From a virus: a stretch of DNA of 46,802 nt. Of the stretch, positions 39,701 through 45,538 are shown piece after piece. The stretch spans positions 1 to 46,802 of the IMG/VR virus record IMGVR_UViG_3300028835_000205. One strand, 5' to 3'. Positions within the stretch are counted from its first letter, which is position 1, and each line of letters starts with the position of its first letter. Below the pieces are notes generated by a model. The model saw nothing but the letters and a program-made list of their open reading frames with translations, made no database searches and was not told where the DNA came from. The position numbers and the translations under genes are program-made.

Positions 39701-42505
39701 GATCAGTTCGCCGGCCTGAAGTGGGCAATCAGACAAACGCATGGTCACGAGCTGCCGGCACAGATGTCAGCGTACAAGCAGGCTCACTTCACCACCAGCA
39801 TGGATTCGCAAATGTACGTGTTCCTGACCCACGGCATTCCGGTGTGGGAGACGGTAACGACTGCCGAAGGTGAGGGCACGATCACTGGCATCAAGCCAGG
39901 CAGCAAGGGTCTCCTGGAGGTCCTGGAGCCGGTTGCTGACAAGATCACGTACTGGGGCTATTGGATGGCTGCCAGGCGAGCCGATCGTCTGCTGAAGGAA
40001 GGTAGGGAAGCTCTGTTCACCCAGGAGCGTGTGGACGAGCTGCTGAAGTTAGGCGAGCGATTTCCTGAGTTCCAGGATGTGGCTGACGCATACAACGACT
40101 GGAAGACGCAATTCCTGGACTGGGCATCAGAGGCAGGTGTCATCAACGAAGACACCAGGCCGCTGTGGGATCAGGCAGATTACGTGCCGTTCTACCGCAT
40201 CAAGTCCGACGAGTTGGGCGGATCCTTTGCCAAGCGAGCCGGCATGGGCGGCCCAGGAATTGCGAACGTAGCACAACCGATCAAGCGTCTCCGTGGAGCC
40301 AAGCATCCGCTCGGTGACATCCTGGAGAACATCATCGTCAACTTCCAGCACATCGCGACGACGACGATGAAGAACAAAGCTGCTCAGCTTGCAGTCGAAA
40401 ATCTCAAAGATTCTGGGCTGCTCGTGCCGGCACCACCAACTGCTTTCCTGAAGGAGGAGTTCATCCCTATGGATGAGCTGAAGCGTAAGCTCAAGCAAGC
40501 TGGTGTTGACTGGGAAGCTATGCCCACCGAAGCACTGGAGAGCATGCAGAAGATGTGGACCTTGCAGCGACCTGTTGGAGATGACTACATCTCGGTGCTG
40601 TACAACGGAAAGAAAAAATGGTTTGAGGTCCGAGAAGAAACGCTGCTGAGATCTCTCACAGCGATCAATGAGAAGAAATTTTCAAGCGTGATGGGCCGAT
40701 TTTTCATGTGGCCATTGCGAAAGGTTAAGCGCCTCGGCACCACCTTGATCACGCTCGCTCCAGATTTCATGGCGGCGAACTGGTTCCGAGACATCTTTTT
40801 GGCATTCGCGAACTCGCGTCATGCGAAGTTTCCCAAGCCATGGTCGGCAGCGACCGGAGCCTGGAAAGCGTTCACGAAGTCGCCTGAGATGGTGGCCATG
40901 ATGGCTGCCGGTGGCGCTTTTTATTCTGGCTACATCAACGCCAACGATCCGGTATCAACGGTCAAGGCGATGAAGCGAGCCTTGCGTCAGACAGGATTCA
41001 AAAACCGAATCCTGGATGCACCATGGAAGCTGTTCCACCTGTACAACGACATCGGTGCAGCATCCGAGAATGCCAATCGAATTGGTTCTGGCTACATCCC
41101 TGCGATGAAAGCTGGTGCCGGCAAGGCCGAGGCAATCTGGGAAGCCAAGGACTTGATGAACTTTGCCAAGCATGGTGATCATGCCGCGGTGCAATTCTTC
41201 GTTCAGTCCGTGATGTTCCTCAATGCCAGGGTCCAGGGCCTGGTTAGATACGGACAGCGATTCACGGAAGCCCCAGGACTGACGTTTGCCAAGTCAATGA
41301 TGTATGCCATGGCTGTACTGATGATCTGGCTGAAGAACAAAGACGATGATAGATACAAGGCACTACCTCCAGACGACAAGGATATGTACGTCCATTTCTG
41401 GACCAATGGCAAGCACTGGCGTCTCCCGAAATCCTTCGAGCTGGGCATGATCTTTGGTGTCGGCATCGAGCGCACGTTTGAGTATTACTACTCCAATGAA
41501 GATGACGCCGGCAAGGTAGCGATCGATCGAATGTGGTGGGTCATGGGTGAAGTTTTCAATATCCTGGGTCCGCGGTTCCCGTTTGTTCCTTTACCGCAGG
41601 CCATCACTCCGTTGTATGAAGCGACGAACAACTGGAACGCTTTCTTCCAATCACCGATCGTTCCTGAGTACATGCAGGACATAGCCGAAGTGAAGCCGGA
41701 GATCGTCTTTCGTCCTACCACCAGTCCGACAGCTCGCGAGCTTGCCAGGGGATTACCGAAGTGGGCCCCAGCGACGTTAAGGAATCCAATACTTCTTGAA
41801 CATCTGGTTCGTGGATATTTTGGGACCTTGGGCGCTTACGTGATGATGATGAGCGACGACTTGGTTCGGAAGTCGTTCGATTATCCAGCCAGGCCAGACC
41901 TCAGATGGGACAAGATGCCTGTAGCAAGGCGCTTCTATACTGGCGATGATCCGCCATCGAGGACTTCGTTCGAGGAGGTCATTTATCAGGTACGCCAGAA
42001 TGCCAGGGAGATCGAGCGAGCTGTCAGCCAGATGGAGAAGCTGGAGATGGAGGACGAGATCGATGCGTTCATGGAGCAGCCATCAAAATACGATTCAACC
42101 TTCACCAACGAGCAGGTCGTCGAAGCATCCAAGGCAATGAAGCCCAGCTACAACGAGATGAAGCGTATTCGCAAGGAGATCACGGAGCTGTGGGAAGACG
42201 AGGAGATGAGCGGCGAGGAGAAGGGCATAGAGCTGAATAATCTTCTGCGGGATAAGTTGGAGGAAGCCAAGGAAGGTTGGTTGGAGCGACCAGGATCTTC
42301 GGAAAATAAAGAGGATGAGCCACCGAATGCTGGAGCTGTTATCCAGTTCGAGGCATTGCAGGACACCCTCATAGATCTATCGCCAGAAGACCGGGTTGAT
42401 TATTTGGCTGAGCAAGGTCTGGATAAAACTGCGGATCTGTTGGTCTCATTGCCGACGAAGCCGAGCAGCAGGCTTCGCAATATCATGCGGGAGAACTCAG
42501 TCTGA
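30770..42505 (+). CDS. Giant polyvalent protein (3911 residues), probably ejected with the DNA
   Basis: Domains in order by eye: 1-60 acidic with repeats of PKPxxLSIV; about 200-280 a small domain (LSITIDADGRWFNIPSM); about 410-570 hydrophobic helices; about 980-1125 an inorganic-pyrophosphatase-like domain of the polyvalent type (NYPKGHLRV, AYGYLKGTESR, DQIDAFFG with D1043 and D1046, FDEHKIMLGY); about 1180-1380 a His-rich domain (H1295-DYFG-H1300, H1318/H1319, ETRGQNSWVNYGP); about 1405-1535 an ART-like domain (H1411-Y1412-S, GIRGAEGQRA, YYGIS); about 1570-1700 a metallopeptidase (H1631-EVVG-H1636, later AEEYIAHIA); about 1980-2090 very acidic; about 2140-2660 an unnamed domain (AHW, DEMQSD2216WHQ, then IKHMIAEAARRGMPRIYFSK); about 3320-3800 an LPD38-like region (LITLAPDFMAANWFRDIFLA) and a final coiled coil. 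Position after the internal proteins and the one-gene architecture match the DarB/polyvalent class known to be carried into the host. Confidence 0.8.
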   Translation: MAELSIISEEDEEEQEPLAAAPKPGLLSIVDEADEPEIQAPPPAAIPKPEPLSIVAETEDIASPVSRIDIGSDEEPGFLTRAFDSFQAWRDETKAEMKRNAPTREERQQITKDNIKLNRELFSNKGGGQFSFGSSRPAPHSALVRAGLEEPPENEVENALNDYLRPNADTPGRPSPEGRLKKEREQWARYPKDQAGFLIDPTRPIVQNPDGSSSSELSITIDADGRWFNIPSMVNGKQVSQEEAIESARSWAKKGWIHPNFATQEEAVAAAGARSDYLPTAREEWANRKPDEPKEPREEKPEDPWGLVLWDTLTNVPAGFKRQYGGAKMFLNAPRDLAYILEAASDQGVAPEDSFALEVEAYVQGKEPAEYYGEMLKEAENNADLQEGLRIHQEATQYLQNYQPNVREDSAKYYAGAIIEGAINMSPMLITTAVTRSPTLGLAVMGGQVFADQYAESISRGRSHSEATLDGTVFAAAEMLTEKIPLGILTKGGGTLLKRFFKAGGAEAIQEPVTQLIQEAYTMGIIEDEMTFGEALVEIVTTEEGRAMLRRSAIIGFGVGGTLATAVHPLYKDVVDEGDVDPDGGPGWIDLPETGPGGKPLKKMPSEMDREISKEEADELGLSEVDVDVDLLERVAAGDPLTIDEQYTLTNGKYGMFVGAEERVMLLPKGLKELKNLRERAAGEEIIMEGEEITIRRTGEAIDIAEPVEPGVVRRAQRVMEEYAKVQEAHPKAMTAMTPALKTKIDNRWSTLTPEQMDEIMTVFEEFEKLPAGDEAKLRKDLEILLKQFQEAAKGEPDEDEELVRFKRRTRRLFAGEQVTKTEHDTDRVTVPERLKDLVGPLPELQTHPLAKEPTAPKRMVSNEWGSGVRQRLRMAYPGVTDMAIETAFQEGQGIEGLLVNLRNKPASVTAVQNINAMLGAIDKLVEKYDMLRSEIVAEEDEISPMEVFRSDVVESRSSVRARLDAVQRRVEEPKSPEQAEAGNYPKGHLRVDSIPGTIETKKGGTRKGIDRKGKPWQFKMKDAYGYLKGTESREPDGRGGFDQIDAFFGPYLDSGHAVIINQKKDPAKPMSLENFDEHKIMLGYRDTEEAQEAYRRNYTDGGAQMGSVVAMTTEELREWLETANTKTPAVLSEVVFVPGRGEVDFRPFQPAIDAAQAYADANDIEYEPAKERAKIDVRRASMIAREFTRMEHDPSDPAVAAAYQAMIDETLAQYEYVLESGLEVEFVKGKDPYRSPRDAILDIRENNHLWVLPTREAFGTRAEFEAIDNPLLNETKYKISGKVALANDIFRVVHDYFGHLANGFGFRARGEENAWQHHAAMYSPLARRAMTVETRGQNSWVNYGPHGETNRTASAADTVYADQKIGLLPVWVSEEGRLSAKRPTPESRPTEGGELVAPPVSAEGRITLTHYSRRADIDRIDPSFYGQGIRGAEGQRAQAFPETWIDRTYYGISPELPGGYRKESGLGPETYETSIDARLLYDLQVDPENLAATPDLNESEAAIRDAGYSGYWLKHPSLGLVSAVFDPLEVETKKGPSARARRKTNAGRGQSVDDVQQILQKIYRMFRTVPPVRVVESIEDLPRHLQVSMEDEHSKKNTTGMYDQGAFNDDIYIIANNVSSMAEAVETLLHEVVGHFGLRQVIPPWRFDEFMDMVAKSFPKQVREAARSYELDWNDVEERRIAAEEYIAHIAQRILAGQTVSQRAREILDRIVEALQNVVRWMTGQEQMFTTGQIMSVIAQSSDFVQRPGGYQRSKRRGRLRHVSAPYFFSQVWTAFNETDTKATSVDGWYQFMKGQLKNGKIKQAELDWLGLGDAKNPGWLAEATWGQMYQLTSDHSYGRRTNFEDVEKLFPPPMFAVFKEQRELGAEIQGIAEKAKAAQQQAWEEAFPTTEKQAKKYNREAQQFKDDWKKNPENDPMQFLSVNEQRDAALMDERHEELTNQLQEFGRTKPKKIPRHIIQSYIERNGVDIEVKEPGNPEEDYGPPDWSEDYPDEEDSPEEDTWYDHWEPIESENWGSYFDTQQREVWAEHNWNPDLEADPDIPEEADMDTEELNEALGAWDGTSEEDMEEEANDKTREAIELDFYDEAREEWEKKNTKRRWYSGNYQMMTDDDGDFRIYDDQGGDLGYYSTWEEAADAAEEHYNEQTHAWASYMLKPAGKDYGVLLFRWENPDKQLFTETAHWEEDDNFVAHVRFDIRKDPDGNEVFYIDEMQSDWHQEIRDTIKAKLKEIHAEHGFDKDYDNRDGTFGGGEEYDGTPPEVMYEKARAESLDNPRLKQLHKDLAQQDFKALAKSRETIVEELKSWPMTKDMSKRLQAVLTGEYSNNSIDLLAGYRADLASRQASADTALEQQEGEIQAKVFEDHGFYHSLGEASNKLFAAYRKMRKSERGEQYNAELISREEFDQYVNQQAREYGLTTRLIYATRNTGVTAGVDFSEWMERQWAAGNAQTIDRKAINSPRVISEWDGTPQKEIEAEREETAIAQLMDETRDETDLPAGTRRQGKIYRTAQARDFSQATWTKLIEDASGDSSNWDRHNASELWKVWSSLADAMHKISAADRQPLPGRGPVPGFFDYDAPRGLQTTVRAQILSFDENIGKYQRYADGQSFAPFEKDWQLLVIKHMIAEAARRGMPRIYFSKGEVHGVRWSGAESVESLEFVKHPIPEVEQDPTPDLFTGEITPVKRGDAFTIDLLVPGANQLDMKTTNKQLRKNVGDRVARLILGSEKDRGTIRAEDAGLRGILVPRGSSRTLSGSRTTYNEVAVNSINKFLKKFKGKVKDVWVPGDNSQSSRDEAERLGVATLGQPGNEYEKWDNARLRRLTTPEIHRFIEGGLDSDLVKQGREMFDLEDRGVWGIETRAEDGFYEFNTHAGFLPGKPRAVERLHNLMRQEGEKDWGYEAWEIEITPKLEETAKKGFPLFHKRGKPKTGDTGLDNALEWARKNIGPSGPRSLERLQRQISEIINIERKQMKLEQALIDQFAGLKWAIRQTHGHELPAQMSAYKQAHFTTSMDSQMYVFLTHGIPVWETVTTAEGEGTITGIKPGSKGLLEVLEPVADKITYWGYWMAARRADRLLKEGREALFTQERVDELLKLGERFPEFQDVADAYNDWKTQFLDWASEAGVINEDTRPLWDQADYVPFYRIKSDELGGSFAKRAGMGGPGIANVAQPIKRLRGAKHPLGDILENIIVNFQHIATTTMKNKAAQLAVENLKDSGLLVPAPPTAFLKEEFIPMDELKRKLKQAGVDWEAMPTEALESMQKMWTLQRPVGDDYISVLYNGKKKWFEVREETLLRSLTAINEKKFSSVMGRFFMWPLRKVKRLGTTLITLAPDFMAANWFRDIFLAFANSRHAKFPKPWSAATGAWKAFTKSPEMVAMMAAGGAFYSGYINANDPVSTVKAMKRALRQTGFKNRILDAPWKLFHLYNDIGAASENANRIGSGYIPAMKAGAGKAEAIWEAKDLMNFAKHGDHAAVQFFVQSVMFLNARVQGLVRYGQRFTEAPGLTFAKSMMYAMAVLMIWLKNKDDDRYKALPPDDKDMYVHFWTNGKHWRLPKSFELGMIFGVGIERTFEYYYSNEDDAGKVAIDRMWWVMGEVFNILGPRFPFVPLPQAITPLYEATNNWNAFFQSPIVPEYMQDIAEVKPEIVFRPTTSPTARELARGLPKWAPATLRNPILLEHLVRGYFGTLGAYVMMMSDDLVRKSFDYPARPDLRWDKMPVARRFYTGDDPPSRTSFEEVIYQVRQNAREIERAVSQMEKLEMEDEIDAFMEQPSKYDSTFTNEQVVEASKAMKPSYNEMKRIRKEITELWEDEEMSGEEKGIELNNLLRDKLEEAKEGWLERPGSSENKEDEPPNAGAVIQFEALQDTLIDLSPEDRVDYLAEQGLDKTADLLVSLPTKPSSRLRNIMRENSV

Positions 42506-42963
42506 TGGAACTACTTAATCGACGCATCTCATCTGGAGATGAAGCTACCCTGGGTACGATGTTCGAGGTGAGCAATCAGCCTGCGTTCATCTGCTACGTG
42601 CTAGAAGATCAGTTCAACGAACCAAAGATCAAAGGCGAGACTCGAATCCCACCTGGTAGATACCAGATCAAGCTGCGAACTGAGGGCGGCATGACCGTGA
42701 GATACGGCAATCGATTTGATTTCCACAAGGGAATGCTATGGCTCCAGGACGTACCTGATTTCCAGTTCATTTATATCCATGTCGGCAACAAGGACGACGA
42801 CTCCGAAGGCTGTCTCCTGGTTGGCGACGGTCAAGTATCGAATGTGATTGAGCGCGGCCAGGTGACCAGCTCAGTGGTCGCGTACACACGTTTGTACAAG
42901 ACGATCGTCGATGCCCTGGATGCCGAGGAACAGGTCTGGATCACAGTGGAGGATTACGCATGA
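42505..42963 (+). CDS. DUF5675-type protein in the lysis region
   Basis: 152 residues with the family marks: CYVLEDQFNEPKIKGETRIP and PGRYQIKLR, a GMLWLQDVPDFQFIYIHVGN block, and SEGCLLVG followed by AYTRLYK. Conserved His and Cys suggest an enzyme-like site, but the activity of the family is not known to me. It is encoded between the giant gene and the holin candidate, so it might be a cell-wall or lysis factor; no other endolysin is recognised in this window. Starts in a TGATGG junction, ends in an ATGA overlap. Confidence 0.7.
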   Translation: MELLNRRISSGDEATLGTMFEVSNQPAFICYVLEDQFNEPKIKGETRIPPGRYQIKLRTEGGMTVRYGNRFDFHKGMLWLQDVPDFQFIYIHVGNKDDDSEGCLLVGDGQVSNVIERGQVTSSVVAYTRLYKTIVDALDAEEQVWITVEDYA

Positions 42964-43148
42964 ACGGCAAGTATCAAGGCAAGAGATTCCTGAGTTTCCT
43001 GGTGGCTACTGGCGCATTGTGCATGGGCTTTTTCTTTGGCAATCCAATCGTTTTCGGAGCATTCGCAACGTCGCTCGGTGTTCTGTATGGAGCGTATTTA
43101 ACAGGCCAGTCAGCGACGGACTGGCAGAAAGCAAAAAACGGGGGCTAA
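42960..43148 (+). CDS. Holin candidate (two membrane spans)
   Basis: 62 residues with a positively charged start (MNGKYQGKRF), two hydrophobic spans (about 10-28 and 30-50; FLSFLVATGALCMGFFFG and VFGAFATSLGVLYGAYLTG) and a polar end. Small two-span proteins next to spanins are usual class II holins. Overlaps the preceding gene by four bases. The alternative is a second membrane protein of unknown role. Confidence 0.65.
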   Translation: MNGKYQGKRFLSFLVATGALCMGFFFGNPIVFGAFATSLGVLYGAYLTGQSATDWQKAKNGG

Positions 43149-43150
43149 TT

Positions 43151-43558
43151 ATGGCCATGAATTTATCGAAGTTAGGCGAGACCAAGGTCACTGTGCCAGT
43201 GATCCTGATTGTTGCCGTGGCAGTGATCGGCTTTCGGGCTCAGAGCTTCACGGTAAAAGTCTTGGATGAGTTTTTCTTCAGCGAAGCACAAGGCCAGGAG
43301 CTGGCCGAAGCGGTGCAGGAGAATACCGAGGTGCTTTACAAGTTCATCTCGAAGTCAGAGATCCGGGATCTCAACAATGAAATCCAGGCAGTGACTGAAC
43401 AGATCACCGAGACCCAGTTGTGGATCGCTGCCAACGGCTCGAACGACATTGCGACTGCCAGGTTGCAGGACCTGGTAAGCCGGCGTGATGATCTCACGGA
43501 GACGAAAGCCTGTCTCCTGGATGATGACATCGACGACAAGGACTTTTGCTATGAGTAA
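43151..43558 (+). CDS. Membrane-anchored coiled-coil protein in lysis cassette
   Basis: ATG 43151 (another in-frame ATG two codons later) gives 135 residues. One membrane helix (about 14-31, VPVILIVAVAVIGFRAQS) is followed by a helix or coiled coil (EVLYKFISKSEIRDLNNEIQ and on) and an acidic end with two Cys (KACLLDDDIDDKDFCYE). The topology resembles a spanin or a regulator of holin. It overlaps the i-spanin by eight bases. I cannot decide between these roles. Confidence 0.55.
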   Translation: MAMNLSKLGETKVTVPVILIVAVAVIGFRAQSFTVKVLDEFFFSEAQGQELAEAVQENTEVLYKFISKSEIRDLNNEIQAVTEQITETQLWIAANGSNDIATARLQDLVSRRDDLTETKACLLDDDIDDKDFCYE

Positions 43559-44000
43559 AGGATTGATGATTGCCGCAGGGATCATGGCTGTCATTGCTCT
43601 ACTGCTGTGGCGAGAGAACTCAAGCCTGCATGACAAGCTGGGCCAGGCGAAAGCCGCGGTGACTCAGGCCAAACAAACCAATGACAACAACCTGGTGGCA
43701 ATTACTGACCTGGGAGACCGGCTGGATAAGTGCGTAGCCGATCGCCTGGTTGATGAAGCAGCGAACGTCGCTGTGGTATCAGAACTGAAAGCGGACATCC
43801 TGGAACTGGAAGAAGAAGGAATCGGTATCCGGATTGAGCGAGAGGAGATATTCCGTGAACCATCGTGCGAGGAGTTGGGGAATTTGGACATCAATGCTAT
43901 TTGCCCTGCTTTGGCTACAGGGCTGCGAGACAGCGCCGACAGTCTTAACCGAAGTGGAGATCCGGGAAGTGCCAGTCCCGGTGCGGACACCTCTCCCTGA
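43551..44000 (+). CDS. Rz: i-spanin (Rz-like inner-membrane subunit)
   Basis: I choose ATG 43551. 149 residues: one membrane span at the start (about 3-19, KGLMIAAGIMAVIALLLW), then a long coiled coil (SSLHDKLGQAKAAVTQAKQT, ELKADILELEEEG) and a Cys-containing end ([20 protein letters not shown]) typical of Rz C-termini. Rz spans the periplasm and with its lipoprotein partner fuses the two membranes at lysis. The partner gene lies inside its 3' half in the +1 frame. Confidence 0.8.
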   Translation: MSKGLMIAAGIMAVIALLLWRENSSLHDKLGQAKAAVTQAKQTNDNNLVAITDLGDRLDKCVADRLVDEAANVAVVSELKADILELEEEGIGIRIEREEIFREPSCEELGNLDINAICPALATGLRDSADSLNRSGDPGSASPGADTSP

Positions 44001-44193
44001 CGATTGCTTTGAGCAGCACGAGGTTAGCCCACAGGCAGAGATGTCTGCGGAAGGTTCATTGACTGTTGAAGATTACGTGACCTGGGCTGATGGCCTGGTC
44101 GTCGTCACTCGTCGCTATCAGGCTCAGGCTGATCGGTGCGGGATTCTGAATCAGAAGGAGCCCGATCCAACAGCTCCGAGCGAAGAACCTTGA
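43855..44193 (+). CDS. Rz1: o-spanin (Rz1-like outer-membrane lipoprotein)
   Basis: GTG 43855 has AGGAG seven bases upstream, better than the in-frame TTG 43834. The 112-residue product starts [20 protein letters not shown] and ends its signal in LQGC, a lipobox; the mature part is Pro-rich (VREV and [11 protein letters not shown]). Encoded out of frame within the i-spanin gene, then extending beyond it, as for nested Rz/Rz1 pairs. Its last 89 bases overlap csrA on the other strand. Confidence 0.82.
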   Translation: MNHRARSWGIWTSMLFALLWLQGCETAPTVLTEVEIREVPVPVRTPLPDDCFEQHEVSPQAEMSAEGSLTVEDYVTWADGLVVVTRRYQAQADRCGILNQKEPDPTAPSEEP

Positions 44194-44311
44194 TCTGTTT
44201 AGGTGCCTGGATCCCCAGTCTCACCTGGCCTCCCTTCGTGCCCAGTACCGTCACCGTCACCGCTTCCCCGATGTTTATCGACTCGCCCTGGTTCCTCGTC
44301 AGAATCAGCAT
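44105..44311 (-). CDS. csrA: CsrA/RsmA family RNA-binding regulator
   Basis: 68 residues on the minus strand, starting at 44311 after GGAGAAAAGGG. The first 50 residues match bacterial CsrA closely: [44 protein letters not shown]. Residues known to contact RNA are kept (L4, R6, V42, R44); position 7 is Asn instead of Arg. The tail ([16 protein letters not shown]) is longer and acidic. CsrA dimers bind GGA motifs in mRNA leaders and change translation or stability, so this copy may retune host metabolism or time phage messages. The start lies inside the upstream gene and the end lies under the o-spanin gene. Confidence 0.9.
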   Translation of the reverse strand: MLILTRNQGESINIGEAVTVTVLGTKGGQVRLGIQAPKQIKVLRSELLDRAPSDSESRTDQPEPDSDE

Positions 44312-44546
44312 CCCTTTTCTCCGTTTTCCGTAAGTCATCGATGGCGGCGATAACGGTGGCAAGTGTATCTGCTTTTTTCTGGTCGAGTGGAAGTTTTTTT
44401 GATGAGGCAAGCATGACCAAAAGATCTTCCAACTCATTCCATGCAGCGGGAAGATCTTTGCTCTCAGCCTCACCGATCGGCCTGGTGAGATGTTTCAACC
44501 GATCGATGAGGTCTTGGGCCCTGGCGATAGGATGCGTGTGACTCAT
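44199..44546 (-). CDS. Hypothetical protein overlapping csrA
   Basis: 115 residues from ATG at 44546 to the stop at 44199. The first 80 are helical ([35 protein letters not shown]). The last 37 (from about [13 protein letters not shown]) are encoded by the same DNA as the CsrA N-terminus in another frame, are Gly/Asp-rich and probably shaped by that overlap. Translational coupling to csrA is likely. No family recognised. Confidence 0.6.
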   Translation of the reverse strand: MSHTHPIARAQDLIDRLKHLTRPIGEAESKDLPAAWNELEDLLVMLASSKKLPLDQKKADTLATVIAAIDDLRKTEKRDADSDEEPGRVDKHRGSGDGDGTGHEGRPGETGDPGT

Positions 44547-44568
44547 GGTTGAGCGGATCCTGGTAGAA

Positions 44569-45090
44569 CTACTCCTCGGAGCCCTCGTCCTGCTCCTCGG
44601 ATTCAGCCTCTGGATCCTCGAATAGATCTGTCTGCTCGATGTGGATGGCCAGGTCGAATGACTTGTTCATCAGCGCATTGATGCGGACGAGTTCGTTGTC
44701 GTTGTACTGCGAGTATTGAATCAGCCCGGTCAGGACAACATGGTTGGGAGTTTGCAGCTCAGCCTTCAGTGACTTCAGGTTGCACGGTTTTAGTTGCAGC
44801 GGATCCCCGAAGTCTTCCTGATCCCAGATGTTGACAACCGCGCCTTCTGGTTTTCGATTGATGACGATGGGATTGATCGATGGCCTGGCAACGTGACCCT
44901 CCTGGGTAAACATTACGCTGGCCAGGGCCTCGTCTTTTTGATCGACATCGTTGGTGGGTGCGAGCATGGCCAGGACCTCAGATCCCAGGGTTACTGAGAA
45001 CGGGAGGTCGAAGGCATTGCCTTTGTTCTTTTCTTCTCGTGGATTGAATACGCCGAACTTGGCGGTCGTGCGAGTCAGCTCGAATTGCAT
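44569..45090 (-). CDS. Hypothetical phage protein with acidic tail
   Basis: 173 residues, starting at 45090 with GGAG upstream. The N-terminus (QFELTRTTAKFGVFNPREEK) opens a beta-rich body (NAFDLPFSVTLGSEVLAMLA, PSINPIVINRKPEGAVVNIW) and the last 20 residues are acidic (DPEAESEEQDEGSEE). An acidic C-terminal tail after a beta fold is a feature of single-stranded-DNA-binding proteins, and its place in a replication-type operon would fit, but I see no OB-fold signature that proves it. It lies downstream of the structured RNA at 45118-45277. Confidence 0.6.
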   Translation of the reverse strand: MQFELTRTTAKFGVFNPREEKNKGNAFDLPFSVTLGSEVLAMLAPTNDVDQKDEALASVMFTQEGHVARPSINPIVINRKPEGAVVNIWDQEDFGDPLQLKPCNLKSLKAELQTPNHVVLTGLIQYSQYNDNELVRINALMNKSFDLAIHIEQTDLFEDPEAESEEQDEGSEE

Positions 45091-45117
45091 GATGGACTTC
45101 TCCGGTTATTGTTGTAA

Positions 45118-45277
45118 TGGGAGCGTCCCAGGAGTCGAACCTGGGCGTGAGCCTAAAATCTAACGGGGTCCGTCGATTCAGCCAGGCTCACTGGTCGCTG
45201 GGAGTTGGTACGTCTTTCCACAACAGAGGTTGTGTCTAATCTCCCTACCAGCACGGCTGCCGCTTCGTCACCGCTCC
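45118..45277 (-). ncRNA. Structured RNA with tRNA-like T-arm and acceptor (tRNA-like element or tRNA 3'-end remnant)
   Basis: On the minus strand, 45145-45127 reads as a perfect T-arm (CCCAGG, loop TTCGACT, CCTGGG), followed by ACGCTCCCA at the 3' end. Upstream, GTGAGCC (45191-45185) pairs with GGCTCAC (45153-45147) around an inner hairpin, and CACAAC/GTTGTG (45234-45229/45224-45219) forms another. GGAGCG at 45277 can pair with CGCTCC at the 3' end to close the whole element. I find no normal anticodon arm or D-arm. It fills the 192-base gap between two genes. Alternatives: degenerate class II tRNA, tRNA-derived attachment site, or tmRNA-like RNA. Confidence 0.5.
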
Positions 45278-45282
45278 ACTGT

Positions 45283-45537
45283 TTACTTCTTGCGCCAGAT
45301 CCTGACGAACTCACCAGTCTTGCCATCCGGCTTCTTGGGGTCCACAGGTTCCTTTACCTTGTTGACCACGAACCGCTTCTCGGTTCGCTTATTCATATTG
45401 CTGGCTGCATTGCGGAGTGAAGTCCAGTATTCCGGATCGACACGAAACGAGTCTCCGACTTCCATCGTATCGATGTAGCTTTTGAAGTTCGGTCGTTCCT
45501 TTGGGACTGGGATTCCCTTGTCGATTGTGATGTCCAT
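45283..45537 (-). CDS. Small conserved phage protein
   Basis: I choose ATG at 45537, preceded by GGAGAGGAATAAT; an in-frame ATG 39 bases upstream lacks such a site. 84 residues: MDITIDKGIPVPKERPNFKS, MEVGDSFRV, then a helix (WTSLRNAASNMNKRTEKRFV) and a final strand (FVRIWRKK). The order 'IDKGIPxP, MxVGDSF, RxWR' is common in small phage proteins of early and middle operons; the function is unknown. One base separates it from the stop of the upstream gene. Confidence 0.65.
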   Translation of the reverse strand: MDITIDKGIPVPKERPNFKSYIDTMEVGDSFRVDPEYWTSLRNAASNMNKRTEKRFVVNKVKEPVDPKKPDGKTGEFVRIWRKK

Positions 45538-45538
45538 A

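Noticed and set aside
45118-45202. A normal tRNA gene on the minus strand
   Set aside because: The T-arm is perfect, but I could not place a seven-pair acceptor, D-arm and anticodon arm around it; the candidate UUA, UAG and AGA loops have no paired stem. Reported as a structured tRNA-like element instead.
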